Below, piece after piece: positions 8,130 through 16,527 of a stretch of DNA of 64,000 nt. The notes under the pieces were generated by a model. It saw nothing but the letters and a program-made list of their open reading frames with translations. It had not been told where the DNA came from and did no database searches. The translations under genes and the position numbers were made by a program. The stretch's first letter is position 1. The number at the start of each line of letters is the position of its first letter. Where the stretch lies: positions 3,286,001 to 3,350,000 of the forward strand of contig NZ_PDJJ01000001.1 of assembly GCF_002563715.1 (NCBI RefSeq), in the 5' to 3' direction. Source of the stretch: Isoptericola jiangsuensis (GTDB lineage Bacteria; Actinomycetota; Actinomycetes; Actinomycetales; Cellulomonadaceae).

Positions 8130-9566
8130 TCAGGACCAGTCGACCTGCGGCGTGGGGTGGAACGCCCAGCCGTGGCTGCGCCAGGCGGGCGCCGCGGCGG
8201 CGGTGCGGGCGGCGAACGCGTCGAAGTCCTTCGCGTCGGGGGCGGTCCAGGCGACCTCCGCGACGGCGCCGAGGCGCGGCAGGAGCATGGAGAACAGCTC
8301 GTCGCGGGTGGTGATGGTCTCGGTCCAGATGGCGGCGGAGACGCCGGCGACGGCCTCGGCGGGCATGCCGTCGATGACGGTGGCGGGCTCCCAGTCGTAG
8401 GAGTCGCGCAGCTCGACGTAGCCGGCCCAGTGCAGGCCGAGGGGGTGGCCCTCGACGTACTGCATGTCGAGGTAGGCGTGGTTGCCGGGCGACATGATGA
8501 ACTGCGCGCCGGCGGCGGCCGCGGCGACGAACCGCTCGAACTCCTCGCCCTTCGGCTCCCAGTACTGGAGCAGGGTGCCGGGCTCGACGGGGCCGCGGGC
8601 GCCCTCCTGCCAGAAGATGGGGGTCTTGCCGTGCTCGCGGACGATGCGGGCGGCGAGCTCGACGAACTTCGCGAACTCGTCGTGGTCCATGGTGAGGACC
8701 TCGTCGCCGCCGACGTGCACCCAGTCGCCGCGGGTCATGCGGGCGATGTCGCCGATGACGTCGCGCAGGAACGGCTCGGTGGTGGGGTTGTCGAAGTGGA
8801 GGCGGGAGAAGCCGACCTCGATGCCGGAGTACGCGTCGGTGGGGAGGCCGTCGGTGGTGAGGCCGCCGTAGACGTGGGTGGCGGCGTTGACGTGCCCGGG
8901 CATGTCGAACTCGGGGACGATGGTGACGTACCGTGCCGCGGCGTACTCCTGGAGGGCGGCGTAGTCGTCGACGGTGAGGAACCCGGCGGTGCCGCCGCCG
9001 ACCTGGTTGTCGGACGCCTTCTCCAGCTCGGGGCGCGACGGGATCTCGAGGCGCCAGCCCTGGTCGTCGGTGAGGTGCAGGTGCAGCACGCGGAGCTTGA
9101 ACGCGGCGACGAGGTCGACGACGGCGCGGATGTCGTCGGGGCCGAACCAGTGGCGCACGACGTCGAAGCTGAGGCCGCGCCAGGCGTAGCGGGGGGCGTC
9201 GTGGACGACGATCGCCGGCACCGCGGGGGTGGCGTCGGTGCGCTCGACGAGCTGGCGCAGGGTGCGGGCGGCGTGCAGCAGGCCGACGGGCTCGGCGGCG
9301 ACGGCCTCGACGCCGTCGGCGGTGACGGTGAGGCTGTACCGCTCGGGGCTGTCGGCGGCGGCGGGACCGGCGGCCGGGTCGAGGCGGAGCGTGAACGGCA
9401 CGCCGTCGTCGGCGCGGCCGACGCCGACGGCGGCGAGCTGTTCGGCGACGACGTCGAGCAGGGTGCCGGGCAGGTCACCGGCGGGGGCGAGGCGCACGGC
9501 CGGGAGGGCGAGGGCCGGGGCGTCGGTGGGCAGGACCTCGGTGGGCCACGGGATGAGGGGCAGCAT
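8130..9566 (-). CDS. Beta-N-acetylhexosaminidase (GH20)
   Basis: A 478-residue family 20 glycoside hydrolase that removes terminal N-acetylhexosamine from chitooligosaccharides or cell-wall fragments, using the substrate acetamido group as nucleophile. An N-terminal GH20b-type domain (about residues 1-115) leads into the barrel, which opens with APRYAWRGLSFDVVRHW. The catalytic Asp-Glu pair is in HVGGDEV (residues 288-289). VPEFDMPGH and the late WTETITTRDELFSMLLPRL are also family hallmarks. No signal peptide is present, so it probably acts in the cytoplasm on imported or recycled sugars. The ATG at 9566 has CCAGGAG upstream. It begins 11 bp after the lipoprotein gene and is probably co-transcribed with it. 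Confidence 0.95.
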   Translation of the reverse strand: MLPLIPWPTEVLPTDAPALALPAVRLAPAGDLPGTLLDVVAEQLAAVGVGRADDGVPFTLRLDPAAGPAAADSPERYSLTVTADGVEAVAAEPVGLLHAARTLRQLVERTDATPAVPAIVVHDAPRYAWRGLSFDVVRHWFGPDDIRAVVDLVAAFKLRVLHLHLTDDQGWRLEIPSRPELEKASDNQVGGGTAGFLTVDDYAALQEYAAARYVTIVPEFDMPGHVNAATHVYGGLTTDGLPTDAYSGIEVGFSRLHFDNPTTEPFLRDVIGDIARMTRGDWVHVGGDEVLTMDHDEFAKFVELAARIVREHGKTPIFWQEGARGPVEPGTLLQYWEPKGEEFERFVAAAAAGAQFIMSPGNHAYLDMQYVEGHPLGLHWAGYVELRDSYDWEPATVIDGMPAEAVAGVSAAIWTETITTRDELFSMLLPRLGAVAEVAWTAPDAKDFDAFAARTAAAAPAWRSHGWAFHPTPQVDWS

Positions 9567-9577
9567 GGTTCTCCTGG

Positions 9578-11197
9578 TCAGGACGCGGCGACGAGCAGCG
9601 GCGCCGGGTCCGCGGGGACGAGCTCGGGGGCGAGCGTGCCGGGCACGGTCGGTCCGGACCATCCGAGGTGGACGCCGTCGGGGGCGCCGTCGGTCACCTG
9701 GTCCCAGACCCAGCCGGTGGTGACGTCCGCGCCGGTGCGGTCGGCGACGAGCACGACCTCCGCGGCCTCGGTCGCGTCGGCCACGTCGGCGAGCCGCGAC
9801 CGGTCGACGACCGAGTCGGGGCGGGTCTGGTGGACGGCCACCAGCGCCGGGGGCAGAGCGCTATTCGTTACCACTCCTTCAATATAGGTGACGAGCGCCT
9901 CGATCTCGGCGGCGTCCACCTGTCCGGGCGGGCGCGTGCCGTCGGAGGGCCGGGCCTCCGGGCTGAGCGTGACGCCGACCCCGCCGAGGGTCAGCAGCCC
10001 CTCCCACGCCTCGACGGCGTCGGCGGGGGCGGCGGCACCGAGCGGCACGTCGAGCAGGACGTACAGGTCGGCGGCGAGGGCACGGGTCACCATGGCCTCC
10101 AGCGCTGCGGACCGCTCGCCCTCGAGGTCGCCGTCGGCGTCCTGGCCGACGCGGACGACCAGGGTCGGGACCACGGGGTCGGACGAGGTCTCGACGTACG
10201 CCGCGGCGTCGTCCTTCGCCCGCGCGACGACGTCGGCGGGCTCGTCCCACCAGTCGGCCGACGTCGTCACGTAGCGGGCGGGCAGGAGGTCCTGCGCGCC
10301 GGTGGGCAGCCGCGTCCCGGCCTCGGCGGCGGCGACCCGCCACGCGAACTCCTCGGGCGGTCCGAACGACGACCCGACACCGACGACGGCGAGCGCCTGC
10401 GCGGTGTCGACGGCCTCGATGACGCGCGCCGAGGACGCGATGCGGCCGTGCGGCACAGGGACGTCGACGGCGCCGGCGGCCCGCAGCGTCGCGATGGCGG
10501 CCTCCTGCCCGGGCTGCGGGTCGGTGAGGGCGAGCACCTCGTCGAGGGCCGCGGAGGACGGCGTCGGGCCGTGCGTGGGCACGGCGGACGCGGCGGCGAC
10601 GTCGGCACGGAGGCGAGCCGCGTCGTCGGCGGGGAGCTCGGTGGGCGGCTTCTCGTCGGGCATCAGCGGCTCGACGGCCTCGAGGTGCACCACCGAGGCG
10701 CCCGCGAGGTCCGCGGCCGTCTCGGCCGGCTCCGCGCCGCCGGTCGGGGCCGGCGAGGCGGGGTCGGCGGAGGCCGGGTCGAGGGGGGTCGGGTCGTCGG
10801 GCGTGACGACGACGGCGACCTGCACGCCGAGGCGCTCCAGCTCGGCGGCGGCCCCCTGCGGGGACACGGTCTCGCCGACCAAGAGGGCCGGCGCGGCCAG
10901 GGACTCCGCGGCGGCGGCCTGCATCGCGCGGACCGCGTCGTCGTCGCCCGTGGGCGCCGCGAGGACGGCGACGGGCGAACGGTCGAAGACCTGCTGGCTG
11001 GCGGCGAGCGCGAGCTCGGCGGGGTCGTCGACGGACAGCAGCAGGGTGTGCCCCGTGGGCTGCCGGACGACGGTGCTGACCGCCGGGTCACCGGTCGGTG
11101 CTGGTGGTTCCTGCGGACCGCACCCGCCCAGGGTCAGGGCGAGGAGGGGCAGGACGGGCAGGACGAATCGGACGTTCCGTGCAGGCACACGACCCAT
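9578..11197 (-). CDS. Putative lipoprotein of unknown function
   Basis: A 539-residue protein with a lipoprotein signal: basic start (GRVPARNVRF), hydrophobic core (VLPVLPLLALTL) and lipobox LGGC. The mature part is Ala/Asp/Glu/Pro-rich with alternating alpha/beta-like strands such as HTLLLSVDDPAELALAASQQVF, SPVAVLAAP, PALLVGE and VQVAVVVTPDD. These resemble Rossmann-like or cell-wall-binding-repeat-2-like segments, but I cannot assign a family. It lies downstream of the CBS/GGDEF-like gene and 11 bp before GH20. Codons at about 9859-9890 are unusually AT-rich for this genome (TAT ATT GAA GGA ... GTA ACG AAT) and include an AAGGAG followed by GTG. Confidence 0.75.
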   Translation of the reverse strand: MGRVPARNVRFVLPVLPLLALTLGGCGPQEPPAPTGDPAVSTVVRQPTGHTLLLSVDDPAELALAASQQVFDRSPVAVLAAPTGDDDAVRAMQAAAAESLAAPALLVGETVSPQGAAAELERLGVQVAVVVTPDDPTPLDPASADPASPAPTGGAEPAETAADLAGASVVHLEAVEPLMPDEKPPTELPADDAARLRADVAAASAVPTHGPTPSSAALDEVLALTDPQPGQEAAIATLRAAGAVDVPVPHGRIASSARVIEAVDTAQALAVVGVGSSFGPPEEFAWRVAAAEAGTRLPTGAQDLLPARYVTTSADWWDEPADVVARAKDDAAAYVETSSDPVVPTLVVRVGQDADGDLEGERSAALEAMVTRALAADLYVLLDVPLGAAAPADAVEAWEGLLTLGGVGVTLSPEARPSDGTRPPGQVDAAEIEALVTYIEGVVTNSALPPALVAVHQTRPDSVVDRSRLADVADATEAAEVVLVADRTGADVTTGWVWDQVTDGAPDGVHLGWSGPTVPGTLAPELVPADPAPLLVAAS

Positions 11198-11233
11198 CCT
11201 TGCGCATCGATGGCCGTCGGGTCGATGCCCTGG

Positions 11234-12367
11234 TCAGCGGTGGCGCCGTGACGGCAGGCTCGGTGCGCCGCCCGGGGGTGCGGCGACCCGCACGGAGTCG
11301 CTGAAGGAGCGGTCGGACCCGCGCACGGGCACGTCGGCTGGACTGTCGGCGGGGCCGGCGGCCGGGCGCGACGACGTCTCGGCCGGCCCGCTCCCCCGCC
11401 GGGTGTCGACCGGTTCGCGGACCGCCAGGGCGTCCCCGGCGGACAGCAGCGCCTCCGCCTCGCGCACGAGTCGTTCCGGGTCGGCCGAACCTTCCGGCGA
11501 CCAGACGACCGAGGAGCGCAGCGCGGGCCACACCAACGCGTCGAGGTGCACGGGCGGTTCCGTGACCTGTGCCAGCACGTGCCGGCGCAGCTGGTCGGCG
11601 GACGCCGCGGCGTGCACGTCGTCCATGGGCGGCAGGATGGCGAGCACGGCGAACCGGTCGCCGTCGACGCGTCCGGCCTCGCACCCGCGCGGCAGGTCGC
11701 GCCCGAGCCGCGCGCCGAGCTCCGCCAGGACGGCGTCACCCGTGGCGAGCCCGTGCCGCGCGTTGAGGTCCGCCATCCGGTGGACGTCCAGCAGGACCAG
11801 CACGACGCGGGTGCCGCCGCCGCGCACCAGCTCGCAGCGCCGGCCCAGGGAGTGCCAGGTCGCCGCGCGCGTCGGCAGGCGGGTCTGCGGGTCCTGCGTC
11901 GACCGTTCCGCGAGCGCCGCCACGAGGGACCGCATGAGGTCGGCCGTCCCGGCGCCCGCCCAGGTGGGTCCCGCGACGAGCACGTCGTCGTAGCGGTGCT
12001 CCTCGGCGCGCTCCATGGCCCGGGTCGCGACGGCGGACACGGCGTCGTCGGGGCGCACCACGAGGGGTTCCCAGTGGGTGACGGTGGCGACGGGGCGCCG
12101 TTCCAGGACGGCACGGCCGTAGCCGAGCCGGCCCGTGAGGGCGGCGGCGAGGCCGGACCGCATGACCATCCCGACGCGGTCCGACGCGTCGTCGGTGACG
12201 ACGACGCACGACACCTCGGGGTTGCGGAACATCACCTCGAGCTGACCGACGGGCATCGAGGACCCGACGACGGTGAGGGGCTGGGCGAGGTCGGACACGA
12301 CCCCGGCGAGGCGGGCGCCGCCGCGCAGCTGCCGGTGCCGGGCCACCTGGCTGATCTCGTCATGCAC
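11234..12367 (-). CDS. CBS-domain protein with degenerate GGDEF domain
   Basis: A protein of about 377 residues. The N-terminal half looks like a CBS pair: PLTVVGSSMPVGQLEVMFRN, then CVVVTDDASDRVGMVMRSGL, and later WEPLVVRPDDAVSAVATRAM. A GGDEF-like domain follows, opening with the linker DPQTRLPTRAAT (compare DPLTGLPNR) and containing LVLLDVHRMADLNARHG. The signature itself reads DGDRF where active diguanylate cyclases have GGDEF, so catalysis is doubtful; it may bind a nucleotide or act as a sensor. The C-terminal 70 residues are disordered. The GTG at 12367 is my choice because the fold begins there, but the frame is open to 12616 and there is no clear ribosome binding site. Confidence 0.72.
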   Translation of the reverse strand: MHDEISQVARHRQLRGGARLAGVVSDLAQPLTVVGSSMPVGQLEVMFRNPEVSCVVVTDDASDRVGMVMRSGLAAALTGRLGYGRAVLERRPVATVTHWEPLVVRPDDAVSAVATRAMERAEEHRYDDVLVAGPTWAGAGTADLMRSLVAALAERSTQDPQTRLPTRAATWHSLGRRCELVRGGGTRVVLVLLDVHRMADLNARHGLATGDAVLAELGARLGRDLPRGCEAGRVDGDRFAVLAILPPMDDVHAAASADQLRRHVLAQVTEPPVHLDALVWPALRSSVVWSPEGSADPERLVREAEALLSAGDALAVREPVDTRRGSGPAETSSRPAAGPADSPADVPVRGSDRSFSDSVRVAAPPGGAPSLPSRRHR

Positions 12368-12512
12368 GGGCCCAGGATGGCGTCGCGGGCACGCGACATG
12401 TCGGATGAAAGGGACATCCGTGACAGTGTTCGGCCACTGTTCACCCCGGTTCACCGTCCGTCCACCCGGACGACGGCGGGACGTGCCGACGGACGGGCCC
12501 CGCGGACGCGAC

Positions 12513-12557
12513 GACGCCCCGGGCCGGACCGTCGGCGCCGGTCCGGTCCGGGGCGTC
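12513..12557 (-). terminator. Terminator of the sulfide operon (TauE gene)
   Basis: A 19-bp stem (12513-12531 with 12539-12557) with one G-U wobble and a 7-nt loop lies immediately after the TauE/SafE stop. It separates the sulfide-detoxification genes from the downstream CBS/GGDEF-like gene on the same strand. Confidence 0.7.
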
Positions 12558-12564
12558 GGGGGTC

Positions 12565-13428
12565 TCAGGCGCGGGCGCGCACCCGCAGGGGGCAGCGGGT
12601 CCCGGCGACGTGGCACCCGACCGCGGCGACCGCCCCGGCGACCGCGACGACGGCGACGGCGACGGCTGCGGGCCCGGGCAGCTCCTGGACGAGCACGAGC
12701 ACGCCCATGACGAGCACGAAGTACCCGAACCCGCGCCGCAGCGCCGCCTCCGGCACGTGCGCCGTGAGGCGGGCACCGACGAGCGACCCGACGACGGCGG
12801 CCGCCGTCACGCCGAGCACGAGGCCCCAGTCGAGCGTCACCGACGTGAGGTAGCCCGCCAGGCCGGCGAACGACTTCATGGCGATGACCAGGAGCGACGT
12901 CCCCACGGCGACCGACATCGGCAGTCCGCCGAGCAGCGCCAGGGCGGGCACCACGAGGAACCCTCCCCCGGCGCCGACGAGGCCGGTGACGAGGCCGACG
13001 ACGAGACCGTCGATGACGATGCGCAGGACGGGCAGCTCACGGTCCTGCGGGGTCGCGGCCGCGCCGCGGCGCCCGCGGATCATCGCCCCCGCCGTCGCGA
13101 CCATCATGATCGCGAAGGCGATCATGAGGAGCGTCCCGGGGACGTGCCCGCCGACGAGCCCGCCCGCGAACGCCCCGGCCATGCCCGCCGCCCCGAAGAT
13201 CAGCCCGGTGCGCCACCGGACGTTGCCCCGCCGGGCGTGGGCGAGCATGCTCGACGCCGACGTCACGCCGACCACGAGCAGCGAGGCCGCGATGGCCTCC
13301 TTGGGCGGCATGCCCGCCACGTAGGTGAGCAGCGGGACGGTGAGGATCGATCCCCCGCCGCCCAGCAGGCCGAGGGAGACGCCCACGACCACGCCGAGCA
13401 GCAGGACGACGACCGTCGTGAGCGTCAT
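12565..13428 (-). CDS. TauE/SafE family sulfite/sulfur-compound exporter
   Basis: A 287-residue membrane protein with about eight hydrophobic segments. The N-terminal helix has the glycine-rich GLLGGGGSILTVPLL typical of TauE/SafE proteins, and the duplicate half shows GLVGAGGGFLVVPAL. The family moves anions such as sulfite, thiosulfate or sulfoacetate across the membrane. The start overlaps the stop of the persulfide dioxygenase-rhodanese gene by 4 bp, so the two are translationally coupled. In this context it most likely exports sulfite formed when sulfane sulfur is oxidised. The last 15 residues are basic. Confidence 0.9.
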   Translation of the reverse strand: MTLTTVVVLLLGVVVGVSLGLLGGGGSILTVPLLTYVAGMPPKEAIAASLLVVGVTSASSMLAHARRGNVRWRTGLIFGAAGMAGAFAGGLVGGHVPGTLLMIAFAIMMVATAGAMIRGRRGAAATPQDRELPVLRIVIDGLVVGLVTGLVGAGGGFLVVPALALLGGLPMSVAVGTSLLVIAMKSFAGLAGYLTSVTLDWGLVLGVTAAAVVGSLVGARLTAHVPEAALRRGFGYFVLVMGVLVLVQELPGPAAVAVAVVAVAGAVAAVGCHVAGTRCPLRVRARA

Positions 13429-14873
13429 GCGCCCGCCCGGGCGACGGCCGGCTCACCGGCCTGGTGGAAGACGCCGTCGGCGTCCTGCTCCTGGCGCCAG
13501 GCGGACCAGCCGGCGTAGCTGCCGTCGAGCTCGACGACGTCGTACCCGGCCCGCCGCAGGGCGCTGGCGGCCACGGAGTTGCGCACGCCGGACTGGCAGT
13601 AGGTGACGATCGTGCCGTCGTCGGGCAGACGGTCCGTGTGCCACAGGACGCGGCCCGCGCTGAGCTGCTCCGAGCCGGGGAGGTGCCCGACGGCGTGCTC
13701 GGTCTTGTTGCGGACGTCCAGCAGGAGCGCCGCGTCGAGCCCGTCGAGCTCCGCCGGCGCGACCGTGGCCGGCGTCGTGGTCGGCAGCCCCTCGAGGTCC
13801 GGGGTGAAGCCGGCGACGTGGTCGATGCCGACGCGCACGAGGTGGGCGCGGAACTCCTCGGCGACGTCCGCGTCGGGGGCGAGCAGCACCAGCGGGCGGT
13901 CCTCGGTCTCCGGGTCGTAGGCCCACGCGCCGAAGCTCGCCGCCTTGGCCGGGCCGGGCACGTTGAGGCTGCGCTCGACGGTCCCGGCGTGCACGGCGTG
14001 CTGGTCGCGGGTGTCGACGAAGATCACCTCGTCGGCGGCGAGGCGCCGCGCGACCTCGGCGTTGTCGAGGGCGCCGAGCGGCTCGAGCGGGCCGAGCAGG
14101 CGCGGGCCGTCCTTGTTCTCCTTCTTCATGCGGGCGAAGTAGGCGTGGGCGTCGGGCTGGCCGTCGAGGAGCTCGTCGATGAAGCCCTGCTCGTCGTCCT
14201 CGCGCAGGTAGGGGGCCCACCAGGCGTTGAGCCGCTCGTAGCCCACCGTCGTGGCGGGCAGGGCGCCGAGGGCCTTGCCGCAGGCGCTGCCGGCACCGTG
14301 GGCCGGGTAGACCTGCACGTGGTCGCCGAGCGCGAGGAACTCGTCGCGCAGCGAGGCGAAGAGCTGGCGGGCACCCTCGAAGCGGGTGTCGACGCCGCCG
14401 GCGGCCTCGTCGAGGAGGTCGGGCCGGCCGAGGTCGCCCGCGAAGACGAAGTCGCCCGAGAGCAGGTAGCCGGGCGCGTCGGAGAAGGCACCGTCGGTCA
14501 CGCGGAACGACAGGTGCTCGGGCGTGTGGCCCGGGGTGTGCCGCGCCTCGACGGTGATGTTGCCGATGCGGATCGCGTCGCCGTGGTGCAGCCGCTCGGC
14601 CTCGAAGCCGTACTGCCAGTCGACGCCGCCCTCGCCGGAGACGTAGGTCTCGGCGCCGGTGACGGCGGCGAGCTCGCGCGTGCCGGAGAGGTAGTCGGCG
14701 TGGATGTGGGTCTCGGTGACGGCCACGATCCGCATCCCGTGGCGCCGGGCGAGGTCGAGGTACTCGGCGACGTCGCGACGGGCGTCGACGACCACCGCCT
14801 CGCCCTTCGCCTGGCAGCCGATGAAGTAGCTCGCCTGTGCGAGGTCCTCGTCGTAGATGCGTTCGAGCAGCAT
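13425..14873 (-). CDS. Persulfide dioxygenase-like MBL hydrolase fused to two rhodanese domains
   Basis: A 482-residue fusion. Residues 1-250 form a metallo-beta-lactamase fold of the persulfide dioxygenase type, with the metal motif THIHADYLSG, the HTPGHTPEH loop, LSGDFVFAGDLGRPDL and VYPAHGAGSACG. Two rhodanese domains follow. The first (about 265-365, FVDTRDQHAVHAG) lacks the active-site Cys and ends in VLLAPDA. The second (about 375-470) has an intact loop, TYCQSGVRNS. The layout matches CstB-like enzymes that oxidise low-molecular-weight persulfides to sulfite or thiosulfate. AAGGAGG precedes the ATG. A CsoR/CstR-like operator lies about 45 bp upstream and the TauE-type exporter gene follows with a 4-bp overlap, so this is a sulfide-stress operon. 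Confidence 0.92.
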   Translation of the reverse strand: MLLERIYDEDLAQASYFIGCQAKGEAVVVDARRDVAEYLDLARRHGMRIVAVTETHIHADYLSGTRELAAVTGAETYVSGEGGVDWQYGFEAERLHHGDAIRIGNITVEARHTPGHTPEHLSFRVTDGAFSDAPGYLLSGDFVFAGDLGRPDLLDEAAGGVDTRFEGARQLFASLRDEFLALGDHVQVYPAHGAGSACGKALGALPATTVGYERLNAWWAPYLREDDEQGFIDELLDGQPDAHAYFARMKKENKDGPRLLGPLEPLGALDNAEVARRLAADEVIFVDTRDQHAVHAGTVERSLNVPGPAKAASFGAWAYDPETEDRPLVLLAPDADVAEEFRAHLVRVGIDHVAGFTPDLEGLPTTTPATVAPAELDGLDAALLLDVRNKTEHAVGHLPGSEQLSAGRVLWHTDRLPDDGTIVTYCQSGVRNSVAASALRRAGYDVVELDGSYAGWSAWRQEQDADGVFHQAGEPAVARAGA

Positions 14874-14913
14874 GCGTCCTCCTTGATCGGGGTGTCCGTT
14901 CCCCCACCAGTAT

Positions 14914-14934
14914 GGGGTATACCCCCGGGGGTAT
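14914..14934. promoter_or_regulatory. CsoR/CstR-type operator before the sulfide operon
   Basis: The perfect 16-bp palindrome ATACCCCCGGGGGTAT (14919-14934) overlaps a second one, GGGGTATACCCC (14914-14925). G/C-tract palindromes flanked by TAT/ATA are the usual targets of the CsoR/RcnR/CstR family. CstR repressors sense persulfides, and the downstream enzymes process them, so a CstR-type regulator is the likely ligand. No such regulator gene is in the window. Confidence 0.78.
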
Positions 14935-15140
14935 TCAATCGAGGGGCGTCACCGCTGGTCGGAGCGCCGAGGTGCCCCTCACCTGCCCGTGCCGTCCGGG
15001 ACCGTGGCGGGGTGCACGGCTGACGCCGAGTCACCCACCGGGCCCCGCCGCGATCGACACCCGGTCGTCGACCCGTCATCGCGCCGGGCGCGGGGGCCCG
15101 CCCGGGACCTGGGCCACGTGCTACCCGCCCGGGCGGACGG

Positions 15141-15860
15141 TCAGCGGACGGGCCGCTCGGCCGCGACGACCTGCCGCACCGCGTCCAGGACGGCCCGGGG
15201 CGCGGCGACGGCCTCGCGCGCGACCCGCTCCAGGTCGCGACGGGCGCGGCGGCGCCGGGCGTCCCGCTCGGCGAGACGCAGAGTGCGGGCCAGCGGCACG
15301 ACGTCGGCGAGGACGTCGGCCCGTGCGGCGTACCCGGCCGGGTCGAGGGCGGCGGTCCAGCGGGCGAACCGGGTGACGCGCGCCTCGGGCTCCGCAACGA
15401 GCAGGTCGTGACGGCGCAGGTCGTCGACGCGGACGAGCTCGCGGGGTGGCAGGCCGGGCCGGCGCTCGACGAGCCGGGTCAGGTCGAGCGCACGGGCCTG
15501 CACGAACACGCGCTCCAGCAGCGAGCGCCGGTACGCGTGCGCACGCCGGATCGGCTCCCAGTCGGGGTCGGCGAGGTCGTGCAGGCCGCCGAACCGGCCC
15601 TTGCCGTCGGGGAACCGGCCGGCGGCGGTGCCGTCGGGCAGCCCGGCACGCTCCGCCACCGCCACGTCGACGGCGCGGCACGCGTCGCACAGGGTCTGGG
15701 ACTGCCGGTAGATGCCGAGCGGCCAGGTCCCCACCAGGCACGCGGTGCACAGGACCGCACCGGTGGTGGTGTCGATCCCGCGTCGACGCAGCTCCGCGGT
15801 GCGCGGGCCCGGGCGGGTGGCCTCGACGAGACCGCCGAGGTCGAGGGTGTGATGGTTCAT
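15141..15860 (-). CDS. Hypothetical protein with two CxxC pairs
   Basis: A 239-residue protein that I do not recognise. Near residues 38-62 it has CTAC and CDAC, 21 residues apart, which could form a zinc-binding knuckle. The rest is Arg- and Ala-rich with long helical stretches (ADVLADVVPLARTLRLAERD) and many charged residues, and there is no signal peptide or membrane helix. It stands alone. A near-perfect 20-bp palindrome (15881-15900) starts about 20 bp upstream of the ATG and may be an operator. The 14941-15140 gap on its other side shows no gene. Confidence 0.65.
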   Translation of the reverse strand: MNHHTLDLGGLVEATRPGPRTAELRRRGIDTTTGAVLCTACLVGTWPLGIYRQSQTLCDACRAVDVAVAERAGLPDGTAAGRFPDGKGRFGGLHDLADPDWEPIRRAHAYRRSLLERVFVQARALDLTRLVERRPGLPPRELVRVDDLRRHDLLVAEPEARVTRFARWTAALDPAGYAARADVLADVVPLARTLRLAERDARRRRARRDLERVAREAVAAPRAVLDAVRQVVAAERPVR

Positions 15861-15880
15861 CGAACTCTCCCTTCGCGCTT

Positions 15881-15900
15881 CCCGTCACGGTCGTGACGGG
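15881..15900. promoter_or_regulatory. Palindromic operator candidate
   Basis: CCCGTCACG-GT-CGTGACGGG has 9-bp perfect arms around a 2-bp centre and lies 21-40 bp upstream of the CxxC protein start. The size and spacing suit a homodimeric repressor or activator. No matching regulator is adjacent. Confidence 0.5.
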
Positions 15901-16042
15901 CCGGTCTTCCTCCTGGGGCACCGTGCGCGGGGGGCGCGGTTGCCGGACCAGCACGCGGAGGGCGTGTCGCTGGTCGCTCGTGACCTGGGGAGAAATCTAG
16001 CGCACGGGGCCGACAGCGGCTCGTGCGGGCAGGCGCCCGGGC

Positions 16043-16258
16043 TCAGGCGGCGTCGGCGTCGTCCTCGCGCTCCCGGGCCGGACGTCCCACGGCGGGGGCC
16101 TGTGCGGTCGGGTCCCGGTGCGCGAGCCCGTCGGCCTCGTCGAGGCGCGAGTAGTGCGGGTCGGGGTCCGTCCCGACGATCTTGCCGATGACGGTCCCGC
16201 GCAGTCGGCGGAGAGCTTCAGTGAACCTGAACATCGTGGAAGATGATGCCAGGGGCAT
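16043..16258 (-). CDS. Small conserved-looking basic/acidic protein
   Basis: A 71-residue polypeptide. Its middle, FRFTEALRRLRGTVIGKIV, is a basic amphipathic helix, and DPDPHYSRLDEADGL and an acidic tail (REREDDADAA) follow. I have a general impression that actinobacteria encode similar short proteins, but no function can be given. The ATG at 16258 is preferred because AGGAA lies about 6 nt upstream; the ATG at 16234 lacks a binding site. It follows tRNA-Ala and its terminator on the same strand. Confidence 0.55.
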   Translation of the reverse strand: MPLASSSTMFRFTEALRRLRGTVIGKIVGTDPDPHYSRLDEADGLAHRDPTAQAPAVGRPAREREDDADAA

Positions 16259-16341
16259 CCGTTCCTGGCACGTCGAAACGCTTCGGTCGTCAGGATCCGG
16301 CACTCCGGGCGCACGGCGCCCGCCACCCGTCCGACCACAGC

Positions 16342-16375
16342 GAAAGGGCCGCCGACCTGAGTCAGCGGCCCTTTC
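16342..16375 (-). terminator. Terminator after tRNA-Ala
   Basis: An 11-bp stem (GAAAGGGCCGC / GCGGCCCTTTC) with a 12-nt loop directly follows the tRNA 3' end on the minus strand. The pattern is that of an intrinsic terminator. Confidence 0.75.
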
Positions 16376-16380
16376 CGGGG

Positions 16381-16453
16381 TGGAGCTAGGGGGATTCGAA
16401 CCCCCGACCTTCTCATTGCGAACGAGACGCGCTACCAACTGCGCCATAGCCCC
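16381..16453 (-). tRNA. tRNA-Ala (anticodon CGC)
   Basis: A 73-nt cloverleaf. The acceptor stem GGGGCTA/TAGCTCC contains the G3-U70 pair that identifies alanine tRNAs. The anticodon loop is TTCGCAA, giving CGC, which reads GCG codons. The T-arm is GGGGG-TTCGAAT-CCCCC. CCA is not encoded. A -10-like TAATCT lies a short distance upstream on the minus strand. Confidence 0.97.
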
Positions 16454-16527
16454 GTGGAGCGGTTGCAAGATTAGCACCCTCGCCGGGCCTGGGACCAAAT
16501 CGGCTCCGGGGCGCCGGGCGTGACGTG

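Noticed and set aside
16358-16367. GAGTCAGCG inside the tRNA-Ala terminator loop as another phased-repeat copy
   Set aside because: A single 9-base match with no neighbour at 20 bp is expected by chance at this length and GC content.
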